From JAQGMV01 sp963828715 (GTDB lineage Bacteria; Pseudomonadota; Gammaproteobacteria; Burkholderiales; SG8-41), in the NCBI GenBank assembly GCA_963828715.1, contig CAWHFX010000002.1, forward strand, positions 620,001-684,000: a stretch of 64,000 nt of DNA. Direction: 5' to 3'. Below, piece after piece: positions 54,438 through 62,353 of the stretch. Both the position numbers and the translations under genes were made by a program. The notes beneath the pieces were generated by a model that had not been told where the DNA came from, searched no databases, and saw nothing but the letters and a program-made list of their open reading frames with translations. Numbering within the stretch: position 1 is the first letter of the stretch; each line of letters starts with the position of its first letter.

Positions 54438-55120
54438 GCCGCGCGCCTCTGTGCGAGTGCGCGTGCAAGCTCCAGATCGGCCGGCTCGTCGATGTCGATC
54501 GAGCGCTCGCGCGGCATCACGTGACCGCGCAGGCGTGAGCCGTAGAACGTGCGCTCGGCGCGAAATCCGCTCACGGTCACGAAGTACGTACTCCCGTTGT
54601 CGACCAGAAGCTGCGGCGTTTCCTGCGAACGCAGGTTGATGAACTCGGGCCACATCGGCGCAAGGAATCCATCCTCACGGGCGCGCAGCGCCTGCAGCGG
54701 CGGCAGCGGATACGTCGTCACCGCCATTGCGAAATCGCAGACGTCGGGTTCGAGCAGCGCGCGCGTCCGGCGGACGTCCTCGGCGTTGCGCATGGGGGCG
54801 GTCGCGAGCAGACACCCCAGCACGTCCCACTGCTGGCCCGCCGACTCTTGGTCAGCGAGAAAACCGAGGCAGACATCAGTGAGACGCGCCGTGTCGCTGG
54901 CGAGCGTGGAGGCGCGCACGTGCACTTCAGCGCCAGCGTGGCGAGCGATCTCCGCGATCTCTTCATCTTCCGTCGACACCACGACGCGGGAGAAGACACC
55001 GCTTTCAGCTGCCGCGTCGATGCTGTAGGCAATGATCGGTCGCCCGAGGAACTCGATGACGTTCTTGCGCGGCAGGCGCTTCGAGCCGCCGCGTGCCGGA
55101 ATCACGCAGACTGCGCGCAT
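54434..55120 (-). CDS. pseF: CMP-nonulosonate cytidylyltransferase (PseF/NeuA family)
   Basis: 228 aa. AVCVIPARGGSKRLPRKNVI is the CTP-binding signature; PIIAYSIDAAAESGVFSRVV and VSTEDEEIAEIARHAGAEVH follow. Activates the nine-carbon acid as CMP-sugar for transfer. It is the only cytidylyltransferase in the window, although two NeuB-family synthases are present. Confidence 0.88.
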   Translation of the reverse strand: MRAVCVIPARGGSKRLPRKNVIEFLGRPIIAYSIDAAAESGVFSRVVVSTEDEEIAEIARHAGAEVHVRASTLASDTARLTDVCLGFLADQESAGQQWDVLGCLLATAPMRNAEDVRRTRALLEPDVCDFAMAVTTYPLPPLQALRAREDGFLAPMWPEFINLRSQETPQLLVDNGSTYFVTVSGFRAERTFYGSRLRGHVMPRERSIDIDEPADLELARALAQRRAA

Positions 55121-56196
55121 CAGTTCGCCTTCACGGCGAGGTCTCCGTGTCGGACGATCTCGCCCGCTTGCAGGTCGCGGACGAAGGCAGACCCGAGATA
55201 AACCTCGATCTGGTCGGGTGCGACGCCGTAGCCGGGCCGCCGGAACTCGATCGCATCCATATCGAGCACGTCGCCTTTGCGTACTGCACGCTTCACGTGC
55301 GCGCTGCGGCGAATGGCGGTGCGCTTCTCCAGCTCCGTATCAGAGAGTTGCTTGCGCGTGGAGCCCAGTGCGATTTCCAGATCGCGCACGGCACGCACGA
55401 ATGCGGCCATGTCCGCGGGCTCGAGCGAGAACATATGCTCGACGCTGCGCGTCATGCGGTCATGCGTGATCGTCTTCTCGACCATGTTCGCGCCCAGCGC
55501 GATTGCGGCGATGTCCATGTCCCGGCCGGGCGTGTGATCGGAGTAGGCGATGGGAAGACCGAACATCGTCTTGAGCGTGGAGATGATGCGCAGGTTGATG
55601 CTTTCCAGCCGGGCGGGATAGCCGGACGGACAATGGTGAATCACGACGTGTTCGTTGCCGGCGCGTCGGATTACGTCCACGGCGGCTTCTACTTCACCGA
55701 TGGTCGCATTGCCGGTGTCGATCTGGATGGAGGGCAGGCGTCGGGCCGCGTGAACGATGAGCGGATAGTGATTGACGTCCGCGGACGCGATCTTCACGGA
55801 GTCGCATCCGATCGCCTGCAGAAATTCGACTTCGTCCGGGAAACCGACCGTCGCGAAGAATGCGAGTCCCAGGCTGTCGCAATAGTTCTTGAGCTTGCGC
55901 CACTCCGATTGCGGCATGCTGCGCCGGCAGAGAATGTCGTAAAGGGGCTCGGATACCGTCTCGGTGCGCGCGGATGCGCGGTCTGCGAGGACGTCGTACG
56001 AGAAGAGCTGTTTGCGGTCGGCGACCAGGCGATCGGGATCGAGGATCTGGTACTTGACCGCGTCCGCGCCCGCTTCGGCTGCGAGCCGCGCGAGATCGAT
56101 TGCCATGTCGAGTCCGTCGTGAGTGGGACCCGCTTCGTAAACGATGAAGCAGGGCGCTCCGTCCCCGACCGTGCGTTTACCGATTGAAAATCCCAC
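55120..56196 (-). CDS. Second NeuB-family synthase, divergent
   Basis: 358 aa. TIM barrel with FIVYEAGPTHDGLDMAIDLA (the usual EIGxNHxG is altered to EAGPTHDG), ADAVKYQILDPDRLVADRKQ and SDHTPGRDMDIAAIALGA; C-terminal SAF domain (RRPGYGVAPDQIEVYLGS). It condenses PEP with an amino sugar or related aldehyde to give a nonulosonate-like acid, different from the PseI copy at 49.5 kb. It overlaps pseF by one base. The substrate could be the product of another route in this cluster. Confidence 0.85.
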   Translation of the reverse strand: MGFSIGKRTVGDGAPCFIVYEAGPTHDGLDMAIDLARLAAEAGADAVKYQILDPDRLVADRKQLFSYDVLADRASARTETVSEPLYDILCRRSMPQSEWRKLKNYCDSLGLAFFATVGFPDEVEFLQAIGCDSVKIASADVNHYPLIVHAARRLPSIQIDTGNATIGEVEAAVDVIRRAGNEHVVIHHCPSGYPARLESINLRIISTLKTMFGLPIAYSDHTPGRDMDIAAIALGANMVEKTITHDRMTRSVEHMFSLEPADMAAFVRAVRDLEIALGSTRKQLSDTELEKRTAIRRSAHVKRAVRKGDVLDMDAIEFRRPGYGVAPDQIEVYLGSAFVRDLQAGEIVRHGDLAVKAN

Positions 56197-56198
56197 GT

Positions 56199-57404
56199 CT
56201 AACCCGACGCCGAAAGCGCCCGGCGCTGTGCGCCGGAAACGAGATCGGTCACGCCCGCGATCACGGTGGCCACGTCGGCATCGCTCATGCCGAAGTAGAG
56301 CGGTATCGTGAGCGCCTCCCGATAGTAGTGCTCCGCATGCGGCCAGCTCCCTTGCGCGAGGCCCTTCTGCCGGTAGTAAGGCTGGTAGGGCACCGGAATG
56401 TAATGCACCTGCGAGCCGATGCCGCGCTCGCGCAGCGCGAGCATCATCTGTCCGCGCGTGAGACCGATGCGGCGAAAGTCCATGCGAGTGATGTAGAGAT
56501 GATGCGCACTGCGCTCACGGTCGCGCTGCTGCGGGAGCACGATCGCTTCCATGCCCTCAAACGCCGCGTCGTAACGTCGCGCGATCTCGAGACGACGTGA
56601 CAGAAACCGGTCCAGCTTCTTGAACTGAGAGATCGCGAGCGCGCACTGGATGTCGGTCATCCGATAGTTCAGTCCCAGCGCCTGCATCTCGTAATACCAC
56701 GGGTTGGGTTCGCCCTGTTCGAAGCCTTGCGTCTCTTCCACGAAATCAGACGGAACCTTGGTCATGCCGTGATTGCGCAGGAGCAGCAGCTTGCGATAAA
56801 GCGACTGGTCGTTCGTCGTGACCATTCCGCCTTCGCCGGCCGCGATCAACTTGACCGGATGGAACGAGAATGTGCACATGTCGGCGTAGCGGCAGTTGCC
56901 TACGCGGGAGCCGTCCGCGTAATGCGCGCCGAGCGCATGGCATGCGTCCTCGATGACGGATGCGCCATTCGCGCGCGCGATCTCGGAAATCGCCGCCATG
57001 TCGCAGGGCAGTCCCGCAAAGTGCACCGGGATCACCGCCTTGATACCGGCTTGCGTCCGAAAGGCGTCGCGTAGCGCTTGCAGACCGAGATTGAGCGTTT
57101 CGGGATCGATGTCGGAGAACGCGGGACGCGCGCCGACGTAGAGCGCGCAATTGGCGCTGGCGAGAAATGTGTTCGGCGTCGTGAGGACCGTGTCGCCGGG
57201 GCCGAGGCCGAGCGCGAGACATGCGAGATGAAGCGCCGCCGTGCCGTTTGCAACCGACACCGCGTAACGCGCGCCGACGTAATCCGCTACGAGTCGCTCG
57301 AACGCGGCTGCCTGAGGACCCTGTGTAATCAACTCGCCGCGCATCACTTCCGCGACAGCCTGTACGTCGTCCTCGTCGATATGGTGGCGCCCGTATGGAA
57401 TCAT
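56199..57404 (-). CDS. pseC: UDP-4-amino-sugar aminotransferase PseC
   Basis: 401 aa DegT-type PLP enzyme. The ATG at 57404 overlaps the pseB stop by 4 bases. MIPYGRHHIDEDDVQAVAEV and LITQGPQAAAFERLVADYVG are PseC-like; Schiff-base Lys in FSFHPVKLIAAGEGGMVTTN; VIEDACHALGAHY holds the PLP Asp. Aminates the 4-keto intermediate made by PseB. Confidence 0.93.
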   Translation of the reverse strand: MIPYGRHHIDEDDVQAVAEVMRGELITQGPQAAAFERLVADYVGARYAVSVANGTAALHLACLALGLGPGDTVLTTPNTFLASANCALYVGARPAFSDIDPETLNLGLQALRDAFRTQAGIKAVIPVHFAGLPCDMAAISEIARANGASVIEDACHALGAHYADGSRVGNCRYADMCTFSFHPVKLIAAGEGGMVTTNDQSLYRKLLLLRNHGMTKVPSDFVEETQGFEQGEPNPWYYEMQALGLNYRMTDIQCALAISQFKKLDRFLSRRLEIARRYDAAFEGMEAIVLPQQRDRERSAHHLYITRMDFRRIGLTRGQMMLALRERGIGSQVHYIPVPYQPYYRQKGLAQGSWPHAEHYYREALTIPLYFGMSDADVATVIAGVTDLVSGAQRRALSASG

Positions 57405-58396
57405 ACTTCGATGATTTCCTTGCGCAGCAAAGCGCCCAGTTGATCGCGCGTCATCCACACCGGATTCGAATCGCTGCTGTACTGGAAGCCTTCGCGCACC
57501 GGTTCGCCCCCGCTTGCTTCCAGGTATTCCGCGCGATCCCACCAGACGTCGTTCGGCTGAATGACGTAATGATCCCGGAACTCGACCGTGTGATAGGCGT
57601 CATCGGCCGTGATCAGCATTTCGTGCAGCTTCTCGCCGGGGCGGACGCCGATGATCTCGGTGCGGCACTCCGGTGCAACCACCTTCGCGACATCCATGAT
57701 GTTCATGCTCGGGATCTTCGGCACGAAGATTTCGCCCCCGTGCATGCGCGCGACGCTGTCGAGCACGAACTGAACGCCCTGACCGAGCGTGATCCAGAAA
57801 CGCGTCATCCGCTCGTCGGTGATCGGAAGCACACCGTTCTTGCGACATTGCATGAAGAAGGGAATGACGCTGCCGCGCGACCCGATGACGTTGCCGTAAC
57901 GCACCACCGAGAAGCGCGTTCGATGCCGCCCCGAAAGCGTATTCGCCGCTATGAAAAGCTTGTCGGCGCACAGCTTGGTCGCACCGTAGAGATTGACCGG
58001 GTTCGCGGCCTTATCGGTGGAAAGGGCGATCACGTGCTGCACTTCCTGGTCGATGCACACGTTGATCACGTTCTCGGCACCCATGATGTTCGTCTTGATC
58101 GCCTCCATCGGGTTGTACTCCGAGGCGGGCACCTGCTTCATCGCGGCCGCATGGATCACGACCTTGATGCCGTCGAACGCGCGGTAGAGTCGTTCCTTGT
58201 CGCGAACGTCGCCGAGGAAGTAGCGCAGGTTCGGCGCCTTCAAGACCTGCTGCATCTCGAACTGCTTCAGCTCGTCGCGGCTGAAGACGACCAGCCGCTT
58301 GGGACTGTGCTGTTCGAGGACGGCGCGGACAAAGCGCTTACCGAACGATCCCGTGGCACCGGTGACCAAAACCTCTTTATCGTCGAGAAAAGACAT
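57401..58396 (-). CDS. pseB: UDP-N-acetylglucosamine 4,6-dehydratase (inverting) PseB
   Basis: 331 aa soluble SDR. LVTGATGSFGKRFVRAVLEQ is the NADP motif; VIHAAAMKQVPASEYNPMEA, ALSTDKAANPVNLYGATKL and RYGNVIGSRGSVIPFF are the FlaA1/PseB signatures. First step of pseudaminic acid synthesis. Unlike the PglF-type gene at 25.3 kb it has no membrane domain. Both in one locus means two separate routes from UDP-GlcNAc. Confidence 0.94.
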   Translation of the reverse strand: MSFLDDKEVLVTGATGSFGKRFVRAVLEQHSPKRLVVFSRDELKQFEMQQVLKAPNLRYFLGDVRDKERLYRAFDGIKVVIHAAAMKQVPASEYNPMEAIKTNIMGAENVINVCIDQEVQHVIALSTDKAANPVNLYGATKLCADKLFIAANTLSGRHRTRFSVVRYGNVIGSRGSVIPFFMQCRKNGVLPITDERMTRFWITLGQGVQFVLDSVARMHGGEIFVPKIPSMNIMDVAKVVAPECRTEIIGVRPGEKLHEMLITADDAYHTVEFRDHYVIQPNDVWWDRAEYLEASGGEPVREGFQYSSDSNPVWMTRDQLGALLRKEIIEV

Positions 58397-58398
58397 GA

Positions 58399-59304
58399 CT
58401 ACTCCGTTACCGCCGCCCGCAGCTCTCCGCGGCGGCCCGCGCGTTCCTGGCTTTGCAGAAGTTCAAGAAACTCGGCGACGGAGCCGAGCGAACTGCCGAG
58501 GCGTTCGCGCGCCTTCGCGTTGTCGAGAGACATGTCGGGCGGGCGCTTTGCCGAGAGATTCGAAGCAGCGATTTTAGCAGGTATTAACAATGACCTAGTC
58601 AGCTCGAAGGCGTCGGCCAGCTGCACTCCGAAGTCGTACTTCGACACGCGTTCTTCTCCCACTATGTTGTGGATTCCGGATGCGCCGAGTGCCAGCAGCC
58701 GATGCGCATGAATGGCAAGGCGGTCGGCGATGATCGGTGTGATGAAGACGTCGTCGAACATCGTAAGCGGCGTGTCGGCGCGAAGGTTGTAGTAAATCCA
58801 GTCGCTGAACGACTGCCGCAGCCGGTGTCCCCATCCGAAGAAGTTCGTGCGCACGAGGAGCGCCTGGGCGTTCTCTTCCCGTACCCACTCTTCTGCGAGC
58901 AGCTTCGTGCGCGCATACACGTTGAGGGGCTCGGGAATGTCCGTCTCGGTGTAGAACGCACGCTTGCCGGCGAACAGGTGGTCTGTCGAGATGTGAATGA
59001 GTCGGGCCCCGCTGCGGGCAGCGGCGCGTGCGACATTGCGCGCGAGATCCGCGTTCGCGTGCTGTGCGAGCGCCGGATCGTGCTCGCAATCTTCAACGCT
59101 CGTGAGCCCGGCGGTGTGGACGATCACCTCCGGCGCGATGCGCTCGAACTCGCGCGTGAGCGCATCCGCATCGTCGAGTGCCAGCGGCGTGGTCGTCGCG
59201 CCTGCAAGGGACACGCGTCGCGTGTGCGTCGCGAGCACTACGTCGTGCTCGCCGCGGATAGCGCACGCCCAGTTCAGCGCGAGCAGGCCGCTGCCTCCGG
59301 TCAA
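58399..59304 (-). CDS. RmlD-like SDR sugar reductase with TTG (or CTG) start
   Basis: 301 aa from TTG at 59304, preceded by GAAGG. The family start KVLLTGGSGLL would need the CTG 15 bases upstream (just after an in-frame TAA), so the real start codon is unusual. NAD motif TGGSGLLALNWA, LIHISTDHLFAG, YARTKLLAEEWV with the catalytic Tyr-Lys. Related to dTDP-4-dehydrorhamnose reductase. It may reduce a keto sugar for the glycan. Confidence 0.8.
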   Translation of the reverse strand: MTGGSGLLALNWACAIRGEHDVVLATHTRRVSLAGATTTPLALDDADALTREFERIAPEVIVHTAGLTSVEDCEHDPALAQHANADLARNVARAAARSGARLIHISTDHLFAGKRAFYTETDIPEPLNVYARTKLLAEEWVREENAQALLVRTNFFGWGHRLRQSFSDWIYYNLRADTPLTMFDDVFITPIIADRLAIHAHRLLALGASGIHNIVGEERVSKYDFGVQLADAFELTRSLLIPAKIAASNLSAKRPPDMSLDNAKARERLGSSLGSVAEFLELLQSQERAGRRGELRAAVTE

Positions 59305-59347
59305 CAGTACCTTCAGGCGGCGTTACCTCGTGCGGCGGGGTATCGCG

Positions 59348-60466
59348 TCACGCGACACTCCGGCGTACCGCATCGACGATGTCGTCCTGAAGCGCCGGAT
59401 CGAGGTCCGGATACATGGGAAGGCTGATCACGTGATCGGCGAGATCGTCGGAGACCGGCAGACGCGCCTCGAGCCCGTATTGACGGTACGCAGGCTGCCG
59501 GTGCAGCGGAATCGGGTAATGAATGGCAGTGGGAACGCCGCGCGCCCGTAGTGCTGTCTCCACGCGGCCGCGATCCTCCGCGAGTATGGTGTACTGCGCG
59601 TACACGCTCGTGCGGTCGGGCCGCAATTCAAGCACGCGAATGCCCGGGATGGCTTTGAGAAGCTCGCTGTATCGGGCTCCGATCTCACGCCGCCGCGTCA
59701 CTTCCCAATCGAAGCGCTCGAATTTCGCCAGCAGCACCGCACACTGCAGCGTGTCCATGCGGCCGCCGACGCCGACGCGCGTGTGCACGTAGCGCTCGGG
59801 CTGTCCGTGCACGCGAATCTCGCGCATTGCCTGCGCGAGCGCGTCATCGTTCGTGAAAAGCGCGCCGCCGTCCCCGTAGCACCCGAGCGGCTTGCTCGGA
59901 AAGAAGCTGGTGCAGCCGATCGTCGAGAGATTGCAACTCGCGCGCTGCCTGTAAGTCGCCCCGAAGCTTTGCGCGGCGTCCTCGATCACCGGCAGGGAAT
60001 GCCGTGCGGCGACCGCGTTTATTTCGTCCATGTCGGCGGGCTGTCCATAAAGGGCAACCGGCATGATGGCGCGGGTGCGCGGCGTGATCGCGGCTTCGAT
60101 CTTTGCTGCATCGATGTTGCACGTGTCGGGCTCGACGTCCACGAACACCGGCGTTGCGCCCGCGAGCACGACGACCTCGGCGGTAGCGACGAACGTGAAC
60201 GGCGTCGTGATGACTTCGTCGCCGGCCTTTACGTCGAGCGCCATCAGCGCGATCAGCAGGGCTTCGGTGCCGCTCGCGCATGTCACGCAGTGAGCCGCGC
60301 CTGTATACCGCGCAAGGCGCTCTTCGAGCTCGAGCACCTCGGGTCCCATGATGTACTGGCCGTGCTCGAGCACCGCTTTCATGCGCGCATCGATGCTTTC
60401 GCGCAGCGCACGGTAGGGCGTTTTCAGATCGATGAAGGGCGTGGCCGTTTTGACAGGTGAGCTCAT
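59348..60466 (-). CDS. DegT/DnrJ/EryC1 sugar aminotransferase (WbpE-like)
   Basis: 372 aa. ATPFIDLKTPYRALRESIDA, HCVTCASGTEALLIALMALD, the PLP Asp in VIEDAAQSFGATY and Schiff-base Lys in FFPSKPLGCYGDGGALFT. Third DegT enzyme of the window. Lies beside rmlB/A/D, so a dTDP-4-keto sugar could be its substrate (for example a dTDP-amino-deoxysugar); a UDP-3-keto uronic acid as in WbpE is the alternative. Confidence 0.88.
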   Translation of the reverse strand: MSSPVKTATPFIDLKTPYRALRESIDARMKAVLEHGQYIMGPEVLELEERLARYTGAAHCVTCASGTEALLIALMALDVKAGDEVITTPFTFVATAEVVVLAGATPVFVDVEPDTCNIDAAKIEAAITPRTRAIMPVALYGQPADMDEINAVAARHSLPVIEDAAQSFGATYRQRASCNLSTIGCTSFFPSKPLGCYGDGGALFTNDDALAQAMREIRVHGQPERYVHTRVGVGGRMDTLQCAVLLAKFERFDWEVTRRREIGARYSELLKAIPGIRVLELRPDRTSVYAQYTILAEDRGRVETALRARGVPTAIHYPIPLHRQPAYRQYGLEARLPVSDDLADHVISLPMYPDLDPALQDDIVDAVRRSVA

Positions 60467-60530
60467 GTTCCCGCGGAGCTATGAGGTCTTGGCAGCGTGT
60501 CGAACTTGCCAAACCGACACGCGGCGAAGG

Positions 60531-60575
60531 GAAAGGAGGTTACGGAGGGAAACCATCGGTTTCCTTCTGTTCGTG
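60531..60575. repeat. Hairpin repeat element, copy B
   Basis: GGAGGGAAACC-ATC-GGTTTCCTTC with the preceding AAAGGAGG and following TGTTCGT matches copy A at 15771-15820. It overlaps the last codons and stop of rmlD (minus strand) and lies before the aminotransferase gene. The stem is nearly perfect. Confidence 0.6.
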
Positions 60576-61481
60576 GGCGGCGAGGCCCGAGCCGGAGGCG
60601 AGCGCCGCCCTCAGCTCGCGCACACACGCCCTGAGCTGATGTTCCCAGGTCGCCGGCCGCACGTCGAACGTGGACGTGAGCTTCCTGTTATCGAGCACCG
60701 AATTGAGCGGACGTCGCGCGGGCAATGGGAACTCCGAAGTACTGATTCTAACGAGCCGCGGCCGCGAGCCTCCCGCATTCGACGCCGGCTCGAGCTCGAG
60801 CACGCGTCGCGCGAAATCGAACCGGCTCACAGCCCCTTCGGCGGCGAGGTTGTAGACCCCGCTCGCATCTCGCGCGCGGGCCACATCTCCGAGCAGACAT
60901 GCGGTCGTTTGCGCGATCGCAGATGCCCATGTCGGTGAGCCGACCTGATCGTCGACGACCCGCAGGACGTCGCGCTCGGCGGCGAGCTCCAGTATGGTGA
61001 GCAGGAAATTGCGGCCCCGAACGTCGTACACCCAGCTCGCGCGCAGGATCAGGTAATCGCCCGCAGCCGCTGCGACCGCGCGTTCGCCGGCAAGCTTCGA
61101 TCGTCCGTACGCGTTGATCGGATGCGGCGCATCGTTTTCCGAATACGGTCCGGGTTTGGTGCCGTCGAACACGTAAACGGAGGAGTAGTGAACGAGAAGC
61201 GCGCCGATGCGTTTTGCTTCCTCGGCGAGAATACCGGGCGCAATGGCATTCACCTGCTGCGCGTGACGTGCGTCCGACTCCACTTTGTCTACGGCCGTAT
61301 AGCCGGCTGCGTTGACGATCACGTTCGGCCGCATCTCTCGCACGGTCCGGCGTATTGCATCGGCGTGCGCAAGGTCGAGACTTTCGCGTCCGGTCGCATA
61401 TACGTGGCCAAGCGCCGGGAGCATGCGCGCGAGGTGCGCGCCGAGCTGCCCATCTTTCCCGGTGACGAGAATCTTCGTCAT
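60540..61481 (-). CDS. rmlD: dTDP-4-dehydrorhamnose reductase
   Basis: 313 aa from ATG at 61481, which overlaps rmlA by 4 bases. TKILVTGKDGQLGAHLARML, NVIVNAAGYTAVDKVESD, the catalytic YGRSKLAGERAV and GVYNLAAEGAVSRFDFARRV are RmlD features. It would make dTDP-L-rhamnose if RmlC is provided elsewhere. The C-terminus runs into hairpin repeat copy B. Confidence 0.92.
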   Translation of the reverse strand: MTKILVTGKDGQLGAHLARMLPALGHVYATGRESLDLAHADAIRRTVREMRPNVIVNAAGYTAVDKVESDARHAQQVNAIAPGILAEEAKRIGALLVHYSSVYVFDGTKPGPYSENDAPHPINAYGRSKLAGERAVAAAAGDYLILRASWVYDVRGRNFLLTILELAAERDVLRVVDDQVGSPTWASAIAQTTACLLGDVARARDASGVYNLAAEGAVSRFDFARRVLELEPASNAGGSRPRLVRISTSEFPLPARRPLNSVLDNRKLTSTFDVRPATWEHQLRACVRELRAALASGSGLAAHEQKETDGFPP

Positions 61482-62353
61482 CGTGGCGCCTCGCGCAGCA
61501 CGTCCAGGAGATAACTTCCATACGCATTGCCCTGCATCGAAGCTGCGAGGCTTTCGAGCGCGGCGGCGTCGATGAAACCCATGCGATAGGCGATCTCCTC
61601 CGGGCATGAAACCTTCAGTCCCTGCCGTTTTTCGATCGTCTCGATGAACATCGATGCGTCGAGCAGCGCTTCGTGCGTTCCGGTATCGAGCCAGGCCATG
61701 CCCCGGCCGATGAGCTTCACGTCGAGCTTGCCGCGCCGCAGATAATGCCGGTTCACGTCCGTTATCTCGAGCTCGCCACGTTCGGACGGACGCAGCGTGC
61801 GTGCGATTTCGATCACGTCGTTGTCGTAAACGGAGAAGCCGGTCAGCGCGTAGCGCGATTTGGGCTGGCGCGGCTTTTCCTCGATCGAGATGACCTTCCC
61901 GGCGGCATCGAACTCCACCACGCCATAGCGTTCGGGGTCCTGCACCGGATAGGCGAAAATCCGGGCGCCCGCGACGCAACTCACGGCTGCCTGCAGCGTC
62001 GCTGAAAGCCGCTGGCCGTAGAAGATGTTGTCGCCGAGGATCAGGGCGCACGGATCGCGTCCGATGAACGGCGCCCCGATCGTGAAGGCCTGCGGAATAC
62101 CCTCCGGCGCAGGCTGCACGGCATATGAGATGCGAATTCCCCAGAGATGGCCGTCGCCCAGCAACTCTGCGAAACGCGACGTATCGCGCGGGGTGGAGAT
62201 CACCAGTACGTCGCGTACTCCCGCCAGCATCAGTGTGGAGAGCGGGTAGTAGATCATGGGCTTGTCGTACACGGGCAGCAACTGCTTCGATACCACCGTC
62301 GTGGCGGGATAGAGCCGCGCCCCGGCGCCGCCCGCGAGGATGATGCCTTTCAC
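61478..62353 (-). CDS. rmlA: Glucose-1-phosphate thymidylyltransferase
   Basis: 291 aa from a GTG at 62353 in a 4-base overlap with rmlB. KGIILAGGAGARLYPATTVV is the nucleotide-binding loop; YDKPMIYYPLSTLMLAGVRD and GDNIFYGQRLS follow. Makes dTDP-glucose. Confidence 0.95.
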   Translation of the reverse strand: MKGIILAGGAGARLYPATTVVSKQLLPVYDKPMIYYPLSTLMLAGVRDVLVISTPRDTSRFAELLGDGHLWGIRISYAVQPAPEGIPQAFTIGAPFIGRDPCALILGDNIFYGQRLSATLQAAVSCVAGARIFAYPVQDPERYGVVEFDAAGKVISIEEKPRQPKSRYALTGFSVYDNDVIEIARTLRPSERGELEITDVNRHYLRRGKLDVKLIGRGMAWLDTGTHEALLDASMFIETIEKRQGLKVSCPEEIAYRMGFIDAAALESLAASMQGNAYGSYLLDVLREAPR

